Assembly (NCBI GenBank): GCA_016648135.1 | Contig: JADDOH010005101.1 | Span: 1 to 64,000 of the forward strand | Origin: Agrypnia vestita | Lineage: Eukaryota > Arthropoda > Insecta > Trichoptera > Phryganeidae | DNA length: 64,000 nt | Direction of reading: 5' to 3' | Part shown: piece after piece, positions 34,405 through 44,815 of the stretch | Layout of the letters: each line of letters opens with the position of its first letter | How positions within the stretch are numbered: position 1 is the stretch's first letter | Translations under genes and position numbers: made by a program | The notes under the pieces: generated by a model | What the model saw: the letters and a program-made list of their open reading frames with translations, nothing else | Told to the model about the DNA's origin: nothing | The model's database searches: none

Positions 34405-34950
34405 TGTTACGGAACATGGCTGCGGGAAGCAAATGAAAACGCTCTTCTTTAAATTACACTATTTTGCAATATATCACTCGTAAACGAATTCTTTATTGTC
34501 GCTGGAACACTTTATTTAACATTTACTAGAACATTACATTCAATTCTCGCACGTATTAGTCGCTCTGATTTATTTCGCCACTTAGGTACTCCGCTCGATT
34601 ATTTCGCTCTATGTATCGCTTCGATTATCTAACAACTAGCCACACTGGCCATCACCTCGCGGCTAACTTCGCTTTGAACGAACTATCAAACACGACAACA
34701 ATTCCTCTGCGGCGTAGTTTCGCTATTTATACCTGCAAACGCTGGTTTTATTGAACATTCTAGATTATTCTAGTGTTTAAGAGAAGGTTCTCGTTACTTC
34801 TGGGCAGTCCTAGACCTTCCTCGAATGTTATAGCTATTTCCAAAGTGTGGTAGTGTGTTCCGTAGTGTAGTGGAAAGTTCTAAGGTCGGAAGGTTTTGAT
34901 TTTATTGTCGTCATTGACATATTGCTTGATCTCTTTTGCTTTGCGTTACA
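34405..34950 (-). mobile_element. Solo LTR, copy 3, minus strand
   Basis: On the minus strand it starts TGTAACGCAAAGC and ends CCGTAACA. It shares with copy 1 the TATA-box region (GGTATAAATAGCG, plus 34722-34734), GGCCAGTGTGGCTAG-type leader and GATAATCGAAGCGATA. Upstream of the TATA box is GAACATTCTAGATTATTC (plus 34753-34770), four GAA/TTC pentamers with one mismatch. The tail GCCATGTTCC with GAAAACGC replaces the usual CACGTGACA end. No internal region is attached. Confidence 0.7.
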
Positions 34951-35315
34951 ATAATAATAATTAATAATCTGAGCCGCACGTTGATTGACTCGTCACACTC
35001 AGGCGCCCGGGCCTCATCACAGCTAGTTATCATTAGTGTTATTTATGTAATTCCAGACTTATTCTATCAAGTTACGGGGATTCAGACAATTGAAATTGCG
35101 ATAGTTCATAACTGTCCAAAAGTTTAGGTATAATTCAAAGTCTACTGAAAATTACAGTCCCTATAAGCCTTGATCAAATAAATACCTAGAGATTTTACTC
35201 GGCATGGCTCCGGTACTGGAATGGAAATGTACAAGTATTTTAGAATACTATTTTCTCATTAAACAACGTTTAATCACAAAAAGTAAAGTGAGAAAAATTT
35301 GCAATTAAATATACA
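34951..35315. other. Spacer with second arm of the direct repeat
   Basis: 35099-35165 repeats 33703-33770. Otherwise nothing recognised. Confidence 0.5.
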
Positions 35316-35318
35316 ATT

Positions 35319-35645
35319 TATAAACACAAGGGTGTTTATAAATTGATTTGTAATGATTGTGATTATTTTTCTATGGGAAAAACATGTAGAAATTTTGAAC
35401 GTAGAGTTAAGGAACACTTAAGGTGTTTAAATAGTAATAATTATTCTCAATTTTCTAACCATCTTTTGGCTATGGATCATTCTTTTGATATTAATAAGGG
35501 TTTACAAATTTTACATCAAACAGAATCACAGTGTGATAAATTTGAAATTTTATAAATAAGAAAAAGTGTTAATAGTAAATTGAATATTATAAATAACCAG
35601 GTCCTTTTTACAAATAATTATCTTTTAAATTTATTTTCATCTTAA
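35319..35645 (+). pseudogene. Penelope-like element GIY-YIG endonuclease remnant
   Basis: The frame 35343-35555 reads ICNDCDYFSMGKTCRNFERR, VKEHLRCLNSN and FSNHLLAMDHSFDI, the pattern of the GIY-YIG domain of Penelope retroelements (C..C...Y.G.T.R.F..R..EH, then NH....H.F). After a TAA at 35553 the same frame goes on with VNSKLNIINNQVLFTNNYLL, NLFSS and a stop near 35643, matching the usual PLE C-terminus; an equivalent tail (VLFTNSYVLNLFSC) sits at 39030-39090. GIY-YIG nicks target DNA for insertion. The GIY/YIG residues themselves are altered or lost, one stop is internal and no RT domain is present, so this is a 5'-truncated dead copy. Confidence 0.8.
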
Positions 35646-35885
35646 GTAGGTACTTTATTATTATTCATTTTCCATTTATAACTTTTCAATATTTTGATTA
35701 TCTATACTTCGATTTTTAAATTTAATTTCGTGCATTTGTTATTCTGATGAAGAAGCCATTGGCTTTGAAACATGTTGAATTTTTTTTCAATAAAAAAGCG
35801 GTGTGTGTATACAAAGTTAATTTCTATAAATTATAATTATAATGTCATTACAAAATAATTTTGCTGTGTTTGAAGAAGAAGATTT
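35646..35885 (+). mobile_element. Penelope-like 3' terminus with hammerhead-like core
   Basis: Follows the endonuclease remnant. It contains ACTTCGATTTTTAAATTTAA, the core CTGATGA (35744-35750), extra A, stem GAAGCC/GGCTTT, GAAA (35767-35770), CATGTTG, then AATAAAAAAGCGG and ACAAAGTTAATTTCTATAAA. CTGATGA here is the exact canonical hammerhead box. The stretch after 35842 can be read MSLQNNFAVFEEEDL, parallel to 16222, suggesting that a tandem PLE unit once began here. Confidence 0.75.
35744..35776 (+). ncRNA. Hammerhead-like core of the PLE terminus
   Basis: CTGATGA, stem II (GAAGCC/GGCTTT with one G-T closing pair and loop ATT), GAAA, short palindromic stem III CATG followed by GTT is seen. 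Position at a PLE end fits established occurrence of hammerheads there. Confidence 0.55.
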
Positions 35886-36406
35886 AAGAACATTTCGATT
35901 ATTTCTGAGCCCCTCGGCTATCTCTAAACCTGTCGCTCCAATTCGCCCCTGCACCTTATCCGTGTGCGCCGTGAAATGTCGTGATCGGAAACATAATGAA
36001 ATCATAAAACTGAAATCAAGTCTACAATACGCTTTTTACTGCTGAAATATTTATTTTAATGCTTAGTAATGTACATTTTTTATATTCGTACGTTTTTTGT
36101 AAGCAAAATTGTTCCGACGATTGGAAGATAACTCTGTAATAAAATTTTATTTATACTGATTAAAGATTAAATTCAAATTTTATAATTTTATGTAATCGTC
36201 ATGCTCGATAGCTCAAACGATCAATTTTGAACACAAAGGTCGAAAGGTTGTTCCTCTCAGTGTCATTTCTATTTTCACGTAACTATTAACGTATTTTCAA
36301 GTAACTTAAATTGTATATCTACTACCATTCATTTGTGTGCATTAATAAAAAAATATTTCTTGTCTGTTATAATTCCATCAGAAAAAATTAAATACAAAAA
36401 TATATT
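35886..36406. other. Spacer
   Basis: Nothing recognised. Confidence 0.45.
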
Positions 36407-37119
36407 GTAACGAGGCTAAAAAGAATCACACGCTCATTTCAAGTGACAGTTGTTTGAAATGATCACAACAGTATCGCAGATTACAGAACGGCCTAGCGTA
36501 ATCAAGAAACATCTATAAAAATCTGGAAGCCCCGAGAAAGTTCTCCTAAATACTTAAAATGCCTGAAGGGTTCGGTATCGGCCGGGAGTAGAGTTGTTGT
36601 TATTTTTAGCATGCTTGACAGCGATAATATTAGCGAAGGCAGCAGCGAGCTGCGGGCTAAGGTAGCCAAGCGAGCTGTAACTAGACAGCAAATAATCTGG
36701 AAAGTTCTAACGTAGTGAAATAAACTGGAGCGACTAATACGTGCGAAAATTGGATGGAATGGTCTAGTGAATAGTGAATAAACTTCCCTCCCCTCTCTCA
36801 CCACACACAAGAACCATAATTCTTTTTGGTGAGGTATATATATACATACAAAAAAAATGAAAAATGAAATGAAAAATGAAAAATGAGAAAAATAAAATGA
36901 AAAAAATTGTAAACATTTTCTAGATATCACTATAATAAAATATTGTATATATATTATCAATTAAATAAATAAATTAATAATTAATAAATAAAAAATAGCG
37001 TTAAGTCAAATAGTTAAGTGACTTTGTACGTTTGGTTAATTAATTAATCAGTAATTAATAAATCCGTTATTAAGTTCCAGCATTTTCATTAATTCTTCCC
37101 GCAGCCACGACACGTGACA
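36407..37119 (+). mobile_element. Solo LTR, copy 4 (longest)
   Basis: Starts TGTAACGAGGC and ends CCACGACACGTGACA, flanked by ATAT and ATAA. It shares GAGAAAGTTCTCCTAAATAC, AAATGCCTG and the TTAATAAATCCGTTATTAAG and CATTTTCATTAATTCTTCCC tail with copies 1 and 2. An A-rich insertion (36848-36912, GAAAAATGAAATGAAAAATG) lengthens it. A clear TATA box is not seen where copies 1 and 3 have it. The 152-codon minus frame inside (36502-36960) is an accident of this repeat. Confidence 0.65.
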
Positions 37120-37785
37120 ATAACTACAGTGATATTTGATTACTTGAAATATGAATATAAAATAATCTACCGTACTTTTGGATAGCTATCATTGGTATCC
37201 GCCAAGTTCAACTTACAGCGGTTTATTGTTTCATTTTTTGGTGGTTTCACAAGTCAATTTACCATCACGATATTTTGTTTGATATTTTACGATCGTTACA
37301 AGTAAGGTTACGTGCGAGCGAGAAATAGGTAGAAATACATAAATGCGTGCGGTGTGGTCGGTACGAGTGAACGGAGTGGCGTCATTGCTCGCCTCTTCCG
37401 TAAGCCGTCTTTTGTTCCATGGATTTGCCTCGGCGCTGGCGGTTTCGTATTCCCAGTATAATCGTTCGAAACTCACTTATTATTGCGATTTATTTATTTG
37501 TCTTCTCGTACATTATACGTTCAACGGACGTTCGTCATTATCACTTTGTTCGCTGCGATCTGAAAATCTCTGAACAGGAGATACGCGTTTGCTGAATCTT
37601 GTTAATAACCAGCGATGAATCAGTTTCTTGTTATTCAACCTATATTTTTTTAAACAATTCATTTTTATCAACACAATTTATAATAAAAATAAATTATATA
37701 TATAACCACTTTAGTTCATTATTTGTTAATATAATTAATACATAGATACATTTTTCAAATGGGATATTCAGGTAAATAAGGTATG
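37120..37785. other. Spacer
   Basis: 37310-37560 is moderately GC-rich with overlapping frames on both strands and no motif. Confidence 0.45.
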
Positions 37786-37789
37786 TAAG

Positions 37790-38405
37790 AGGTAGAGAAC
37801 TGTATTGGGATGTATGCACAAGATTAAGTACTATGTTCCGATACAGACTATGAAAACTATATATCAATCTTTAGCGGAATCGGTAATAAGGTATGGAATA
37901 ACTAGCTGGGGTCTAACTTGCAAAACTAATATTAGAAAAATTCAAAATATTCAAAATTAATAAATAAAGATTTACAGGAACTCTTCAAGAAACAAGGTTC
38001 TATGCCAATTAATGCTATCTTGTGGTACAAACTAATTACACGATATCATGAAGATGGGACATATAAGCATTGATTGATTCATAAACATAGTACCAGATTT
38101 ACGGTTAAAGAAGGACTAAGAACACCGAAGGTCATAAATAAATATGGACAAAGAACATTAAAATATGTCATACCAAAAATATTAAATAAAATCCCATGTC
38201 GTGTCAAAACGGATATTAATAAAAAAGGGCAAAATACAGAATTAATGAATATGTTATTAAATAAAAGAGACTTATTTTGATTTTGGTAATATGTGTATTT
38301 TTTCTTGTATTGTTGTATCGTATTGTTGATTTGTATTTGAGTTTATAAGATCTATTGTAATTAATTAATATGAATGTATTTCTGGTAAATACAATTTATT
38401 TATAT
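37790..38405 (+). pseudogene. Jockey/CR1-like LINE RT C-terminal half
   Basis: Plus-strand frames give YVPIQTMKTIYQSLAESVIR then YGITSWG, the LR..Y..L..S...YGI..WG block after the catalytic core; then MPINAILWYKL, HKHSTRFTVKEGLRTPKV and NKYGQRTLKYVIPKILNKIP, matching the H.TR and GQ....Y..PK..N.IP endings. The stop is at 38278. Stops at about 37960 and 38072 and a frame change break it. An AT-rich 3' UTR with TTTATTTATATATATG follows. Truncated and inactive; relative of 14213-15035. Confidence 0.75.
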
Positions 38406-38504
38406 ATATGTGTTGATGCACCTACAGACAAATATCAATGTGATGTTTTGTGGGTCTGAGATGTAAAAAAAATTTTTAAAAATTTAATAAAAAAAAGATT
38501 AAAA

Positions 38505-38814
38505 ACTTACCCATAAAAACCAAGTTTTTATTGCACTCCCTTTCTAATTCCTACGCCTACTCTACGCTTCGGGCTCGAAAATTAAACAATATGTAAACCG
38601 TTAAAATTTCTAAAAATCCAAAATTACACTATAATTAATAAAAAAAATTAAAACTAAAATTTGTTAGATCTTTTTTATCGCCACGAGTCTGCCTGCAAGG
38701 TTTCAGCTCAATTGGATCACGGAAAAGGGATTAAAAATCGATCCAATTTTTTTTCGGCAGTAAAGCCGACAAGTAAACAAGCAGATGCTACGAGTTAAAA
38801 GAAAGGGAGTAAAA
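38505..38814. mobile_element. Foldback element, short copy
   Basis: Reverse-complement counterpart of 25415-26070: ACCCATAAAAACCAAGTTTT, ACTCCCTTTCTAATTCC, GTTTCAGCTCAATTGGATCA, AAAAATCGATCC and AAAGAAAGGGAGTAAAAT. It lacks the ~350-bp middle of the longer copy. ACTCCCTTTCT is inverted at the two ends. Confidence 0.6.
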
Positions 38815-38821
38815 TATACTT

Positions 38822-39240
38822 TGTTTTCACCGCTTATTTATTGAAAATATCAACATATTTCAAGGGGTCCCTTTTACAGGATACAATGTATACTTACAAC
38901 TTTAAAATAAAAAATTGAAGTATAGATAGTAAAAATATAAAAAACAATATACGGAAAATGAATAAATAATTACTAACATGGAAACAATTTTTAAAGATAA
39001 TTATAAAAAATATTAATAGTAAATTGAATATTATACCAGGTCCTTTTTACAAATAGTTATGTTTTAAATTTGTTTTCATGTTAGTACTTAATTATTTATT
39101 CATTTCCCATATATTATTTTAATTCTCTTTACTTCGATTTTTAATTTTATATTTGTTAGTTAATATACATTGTATCCTGCCAAAAGCATTGGCTATGAAA
39201 CCTGATTATATTTACAATAAATAAGTTGTGAAAACACCTT
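38822..39240. mobile_element. Inverted Penelope-like termini around a 3' end
   Basis: Left: CACCGCTTATTTATTGAAAA then ATCAACATATTTCAAGGGG, a PLE terminus on the minus strand. Right: a plus-strand PLE end with ACCAGGTCCTTTTTACAAAT, TACTTCGATTTTTAATTTT, TCCTGCC...GGCTATGAAACC and ACAATAAATAAGTTGTG. Both hammerhead cores are degenerate (CTGTAAA and CTGCCAA instead of CTGANGA). The right part includes a short coding tail (VLFTNSYVLNLFSC). This is an older version of the inverted arrangement at 15895-16217, with ~170 bp between arms. Confidence 0.65.
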
Positions 39241-40190
39241 TAAAGTGTTGTAGACAATGTGAACAATGGAATATATCGACGGCACTGAATTCGTTCCTGA
39301 GCCTGTAAATTATAACACGTATTGGGGTGCAAAAAATTTTAACTTTCGTTACCAGCACCATATTTCAAACGCGTCGAATTTTTATCTCTAACATTTGTAT
39401 CCAGCTTTACCCACCCTTATCAGTTATATACATACACCAGTTGATATATACCAAATATTATAATCGTTTGAATAACTAAACGCTCTTGAGGCGTTTGCCT
39501 GAATGCGTACGTCTGACTCATTATGTTAGTTTCGAGGAAGGTGACGCTTTTCAGCCCCAGTTCATTTATCAATCTAAGGGTAGAAATACCAGGAAACGTT
39601 AGTGTCAATTATTCTGAAATTTTGCTACACAATAGGACAGCATGTGCCAAGGCCAAAATATCACTTATCAAAGTACCAAATACGTCTCACGAAATGAATT
39701 TTAAACAAGTATTTTATTATCAATATAATTATCAACATTTATATATTTTTATCACAGTTTCATGATAAATAGAACATCCTCAACAGGAAAAAATACCAAA
39801 AGAAATACATTGACATGATTGAACAGCTTTAAAGGAAGTTTTTGGGTTATTTATATATGCGCAGAACAAAAGAATATCCTACATTTATATACAACGAAAA
39901 ACTGCAGCCTTGAGTCGCGAAGATAGGAATTTCGAGTGATATTTAGGGTTAAAATCCTAAAAAATATAAATGACTCTCTTAAGTCTACTTGCGGTTTGTC
40001 TACCTTAGTTTTACGACTAAAATAGACACACCATAATGCATATTGCGCAACTTTAAATGAACTAGGCGATTATATCGATGTAGGTATTTAATGATAGCAT
40101 TAAACGCATAATTTCTCTTAATTATGAGGTTCTTATATCATGATTACTAATAAATGGACTAATCTGTAATGCGATTGTTTAAAAAAAGTA
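39241..40190. other. Spacer
   Basis: Nothing recognised. Confidence 0.5.
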
Positions 40191-40194
40191 TCAA

Positions 40195-40335
40195 TGACCC
40201 TTGTTGTCCAGTGAGCATAACACTAGCGTCTCAATCCGGGTATTTTGGGTTTAATTCCCATCAAGGTCGCATCTCAAGCCTGGGTTTTGTTTTTGTTGTG
40301 TATTTTTCTTCAGTTATAGCGTTACAAAATTGAGC
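40195..40335 (+). mobile_element. tRNA-derived SINE, copy 3 (diverged)
   Basis: GACCCTTGTTGTCCAGTGAG (degenerate box A), GGGTTTAATTCCCATCAAGG (box B with one change) and the body pieces CTCAAGCCTGGGTTTTG and TTCAGTTATAGCGTTACAAA align with the copies at 19.1 and 59.9 kb. Confidence 0.65.
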
Positions 40336-41700
40336 TTACTATGGCATCTACCCTAAAATATATTTTTTTTAAATCGGTCTCAAAATCAGCTCAAAAATTT
40401 CCGTTTATCCTTTTTCTTGTCTTGGACGATTTAATTTTTGACATTTATGTTTCAGAGAGAAACTCAAAACATGTGACGAGGATTGTGTGCATTTTCAAGT
40501 GTCATGAGTAATGCATGTCATTTCCCAAATACATTTATAATTTATAATATTTTAAGTATCTACGTGTGAACACACTTTTAATACGCCCACATGGCGGTCG
40601 TTTCTGCAGACATCCTCCTCTCCATATCAACATATTGTGTCTTGAGAATAAATGGTCCTTACATCAGTTTGATAGACATTTTCGCGAGTTTCCTTTTCCA
40701 TTTTATGTATTCAAGAAGAATATTCATCATAAAAAGATCCCATGCGAAAAAGGTTGAAATATTCATGCGGGGAGAGTTTTACGACGCCAATATTTGTATC
40801 GTAAAATGCCAGTTTCTTCGAGCCAACAGCTGCTGTTAAATGTTAAGGTATTGAACCAATTTCTGATCTAATTGAGTAATCGATTGCCAGATGCCTGACC
40901 ACGTGTCTTCAGACAAAATGAATTATTATCCATCTATATTATAATAATCCGCGGAATCTTATTTTTCCCCGCATTTAAAAAAATTCACCAACAATAATGT
41001 TAAAATATAGATGCCTCACTGGGCATTAACAGGGCTCTATGTTGGCCAATAATGATCGTACTTTTATTGGCTGATTTAAGTTAATAATAATAATAATAAT
41101 AATAATTGGATAACTTATATAACGCCGTTTTCGCGAATACTCACCTCAAGGGCGCTTTACACAGAAAAATTATTACCTTACAAGACAACTTACTGCTAGA
41201 AAAGAAAAAACTTATTTACTATTACTTATTCACTAGGTGGCATACAAGATTTGGAATTAAAATTGAGTACTATAACAGATGGGAGTACCTGAAAGAATTA
41301 GGTTTTTTCGCGGAGTGCACAGTAGGAGCTAGCGTTGTTGTGGTCAGATTCTATAGGTTTTTATAGGATTGTCTAAATAAATGCGTCTTAAGTTGTTTTT
41401 TGAACTGACAATGTTCACAAATTCAGTGTTCAGTTTACACATTGTTCACAACTCCATCCATGATCAACCACATCTGTCAAATTGTCAAATTGTCAAATTG
41501 CAAAGTTGTATAATGGTATTTAAGTACCTTGCTTACCTTATTTAATAAAACTACGCTACCGCCATTCATGGTTGAAATTTGTCAGTCCCATGAAAGAGTT
41601 TATAGATGACGTTGCTTTTTGACTATTTTTGACTAACTTGACTTTTTAGCTTTTTTCTGTGATCCCTCTAGGGAAAAAATTCATTAATTGTGTTCTTAAT
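40336..41700. other. Spacer
   Basis: Contains a (TAA)n run at 41080-41105 and an AAATTGTC repeat near 41475. Frames at 40566-40839 and 41106-41366 show no motif. Confidence 0.5.
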
Positions 41701-41704
41701 GTGT

Positions 41705-41800
41705 TTAATATAACGGATATTTTATACGAAACGTTTAATTTACTGAGAAGAAAATTTTGATTTTTCGCTGAAGTTTTATTCAGCGTGATGAGGACGCTCT
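41705..41800 (-). mobile_element. Relative of the 29.4-kb terminus, core mutated
   Basis: GGATATTTTATACGAAAC, TTTTTCGCTGAAGTTTTATT, CAGCG and GGACGCTCTCC align with 29355-29480, but the minus-strand box reads CTCATCA, not CTGATGA, so the hammerhead core is broken. Confidence 0.5.
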
Positions 41801-42515
41801 CCTTTCAGATGTTCAACGATCGAAAATTATTAAACCTTACCTTAATTATTAACCTTATTGTGTTCTTAAAAAATTGAGCAAGCAAATAAATATTTTAAAC
41901 ATACCAATCATTAACGAAATATATATTATGTTTTAAATTGTATATTGCCATCAAAATTGATCGCCATTCTTCAAACTTTAACAACAGTCGTAACAATTCG
42001 CACAGAGACACCATCATAAGTCAAACCTGGATCCACTTGTCTCTTTCTCTCTTTGTTATTCTCTCATTCTTTCTTTCCTTCTCTCTTCCTTTCTCTATCT
42101 TCAGATCGTAATCTGGTCATGTTTCGCATTTGATTTTCCGTCATGGAAATTGGAAAATCGACCAATACGTCCTTTTTTTCCATATTTTCCGTGATCACCC
42201 ATTTTTCCATCGCTTCTAGGCACATGTCCAAAGTACGAAAAAAAATTATTTCCTCCATATTGTGGAAATCATTTGTTCAGTAGGGAATGCAGATGTTCGT
42301 TCGTCTCGTAGTCCTGGTGTAAACGGTAAACAAAGCTAATACTATACCTCGAAGGCGTCGAGAATTATCTTTCATTCTCTTTTTTTACGGGGTCCATATT
42401 TTGACCTTATACATAAATCTCATTCTGTGATATAAATATCAGGTTTTTTACATTATTTAAGATGATTGATTGACGAGAAGGATCTCTTAGATGTGTGTGG
42501 TAAATCCATTCAAGA
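41801..42515. other. Spacer
   Basis: Pyrimidine-rich stretch (TCTTTCTCTC) near 42045-42100; no gene. Confidence 0.45.
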
Positions 42516-42519
42516 TAGA

Positions 42520-42885
42520 CTTAAAATATGAGAGATGAATATAAAGCTGGTTTTATTATAATTAACAGAATTAAAAAAGGATCACTCAGATGGTTTGGGC
42601 ATGTTGAGCGAATGAATGAGGATAGAATGTAAAGAAAGATATATAACGCAAGTATAGACGGCGCGAGTGGGCGATCGAGGAAGACGTGGCACGACCCGAT
42701 TAACCAGATACTGGAAGATGATCCCATTAGAAGCCTCGCCATTAGAACAATCGTCGAGCTTGCATGCGAAGATGTATAAATGTGGATGAGGCGAGAGTCG
42801 TATGTCAGGAAGAAGAGTGTAGCACTTTATCCTCTCTGCCTACCCCCATGAGTAAACGACGTAATGGTGAGTAAGTAATTAAGTA
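42520..42885 (+). pseudogene. LINE C-terminal remnant (GHVERM family)
   Basis: Plus frame RWFGHVERMNED (from about 42580) followed after a stop by NASIDGASGRSRKTWHD, then homology to the 5.6-kb copy through CTTGCATGCGAAGATGTATA. It ends in a degenerate AAGT tail (GTGAGTAAGTAATTAAGTAA). Best-preserved member of the family in this window, yet still truncated and stopped. Confidence 0.75.
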
Positions 42886-43720
42886 AGATCGACGAGTACT
42901 TCAATCATTAAGATTTGAGGAGAAGTATAGAAGCATACATGTACAGTATGTACATATAAAGAAATATAATTAATAAATCATAATCAAATCAAAACCTTGG
43001 CTCTACAATTCATTTCTGACCTCCACTGTATTATATTGCATTCCATACATAACCATTTATGTATGGACTTCCCGAGTACGTTATACACATATACGTACTC
43101 AGAACGGAACTTACGTATATGTGTATAACAATTTAAGATGGATACTCAAGAATATGCGCTATTTGAGTGATAAGATTTGACAAAAAGGGGCAAATGTACC
43201 TATAATTTCTTAATTTAATCAGTTAGTACTTATAATTTCATAATTTAAACAATAAATGTCAAAATGGATTTTCTCCAAAATAAATTTATAAAACTAGTAT
43301 TGCTTTATAACTTCGTATATTTACAATTGAATCTTATTCATTCATATCTAGTAACAAAAAACAGTAAAGCCAATCAACTATGTTTTCGATGCTTCAGAAT
43401 GTAGGCTCGGAGACTTTCAAAAGATTTTCAAAAAGTCTCTATCAGAATAGTTTGACATTTGGCCCCAGATCAAGAATACGTGGCTATTTTAATTAAATTA
43501 TACTTGTAAATTCTTGAAATCGAGTATCAATTATTCACTCAATATGTTCGAAATTAAATTTCTAATTACAGGCTGAAAGCAATGCTCTGAGACACAAAGA
43601 AACTTTAAATAATTATAGACCGATGGAACTTTGAATGTAATTGTAATTGTACTTCATAGGTCAGTGGATTTGTCTCAAGCCTGACTTAAACATAGTCGAC
43701 CCCCAAAGTCAAAGTACATA
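42886..43720. other. Spacer
   Basis: Holds the hairpin at 43080-43129; nothing else. Confidence 0.45.
43080..43129. repeat. Perfect 18-bp inverted repeat
   Basis: GTTATACACATATACGTA and TACGTATATGTGTATAAC flank a 14-base loop. Could extrude as a cruciform or be a small foldback. Confidence 0.75.
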
Positions 43721-43723
43721 TCA

Positions 43724-44337
43724 CACCGTGAGTACTTTAGTGTATTAAGTCAAAAAGCACTGTTTCGAGATATCAGAATTTGAAATTATGTGTATGCAGT
43801 GGCATTGAGAAATAAAAAATACATGGTTTTTGCATTATTTTGCATTGTTTTTGACTTAATGTACTAATGTTTTCACATTTTTTTAATTTAGCGGTGCTAC
43901 GGTAATGATTTTAGATCAATGTTATAATGCATTAATATATTCAAATTTGTGTTTTTCATTCTCACTCAATCAAAACGCATTTTACGTATTAATGAACAAA
44001 TAAAAAATTTCTTCAAAATGGGCAAAAATTTGTGGTGACATTATTAATACGATTAATAAAAATAATATAGTAAATACCCATGTATATTTTTTTTGTATAT
44101 TTTGATTGTCTATACTTGCGATGATATATTCGATTTTTGAATTTAATTTGTTAGTATACAATTGTATCCTGACGGAAGGGCTATGGGCTCTGAAACATGT
44201 TGATATTTTTTAATGCAAAAGTGGTGAAAACCGAATTCATTTTCAATCATTATATAAATAGAAAAATGCTGAGTAAAGCTGTATTATTAACTAAAAAATG
44301 TAATTTTTTGACTTAATACACTAAAGTACTCATGGTG
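43724..44337. mobile_element. TIR element (614 bp) with a nested PLE end
   Basis: CACCGTGAGTACTTTAGTGT followed by ATTAAGTCAAAAA at the left is mirrored by TTTTTGACTTAATACACTAA and AGTACTCATGGTG at the right (TIR ~33 bp, one or two mismatches). A PLE terminus lies inside (44090-44260). Flanks show no clear target duplication. Non-autonomous DNA transposon, superfamily unresolved. Confidence 0.75.
44090..44260 (+). mobile_element. Penelope-like terminus nested in the TIR element
   Basis: TATTTTGATTGTCTATACTT, TCGATTTTTGAATTTAATTT, ATTGTATCCTGACGG, GGGCTCTGAAACATGTTGAT and AAAGTGGTGAAAACC match PLE ends. The hammerhead core reads CTGACGG (44169-44175) with GAAA at 44192; the last A of the box is changed. 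Confidence 0.65.
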
Positions 44338-44630
44338 CCATGTATATAAATTTTGATCATCTGTTATTTGAACTTTAAACTTTACACGATATGTTAATTA
44401 TTTAAACCATTGTTAATTACAATTCATGGGAAAGTAACATGTTGAGACATGGGTTGGTCATTAGTACCGAGGGACACTTGAATTTTTAATAACTGTTATT
44501 ATTAATAATTATTACAGTTAATTAATTACAGGCTGTTTTATTAAAAACAACGAAAGTATTTATATTGGAAAGATAACGAAAGTATTTATATTGGGACGCC
44601 AAATAAACACATATTAATGTATATTCGTGC
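44338..44630. other. Spacer
   Basis: Nothing recognised. Confidence 0.4.
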
Positions 44631-44632
44631 CC

Positions 44633-44720
44633 CTTCTATTGGTCTAGTGGTTACAACACTTGCCTAGGGATCCGCGAATTCGAGCCTCATTCTAGACCTG
44701 CAGCAAATTAGTTGCACCTG
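44633..44720 (+). mobile_element. tRNA-like SINE head, another family
   Basis: TGGTCTAGTGGTTACAACAC contains a good box A; GCGAATTCGAGCCTC resembles box B. The body differs from the 19.1-kb family. Confidence 0.5.
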
Positions 44721-44815
44721 CGTTTAAGTTAGTTTGAAAATATTAGGTATACCCATAAGTTATCAATTATTTAAGTGGCAACAAAAAAAGAATTTAACTA
44801 CATTTAATTTTATTT

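Noticed and set aside
36502..36960. 152-codon minus-strand frame, one of the longest in the window
   Set aside because: Lies entirely within solo LTR copy 4 and includes an A-rich simple repeat translated as an F/S-rich segment.
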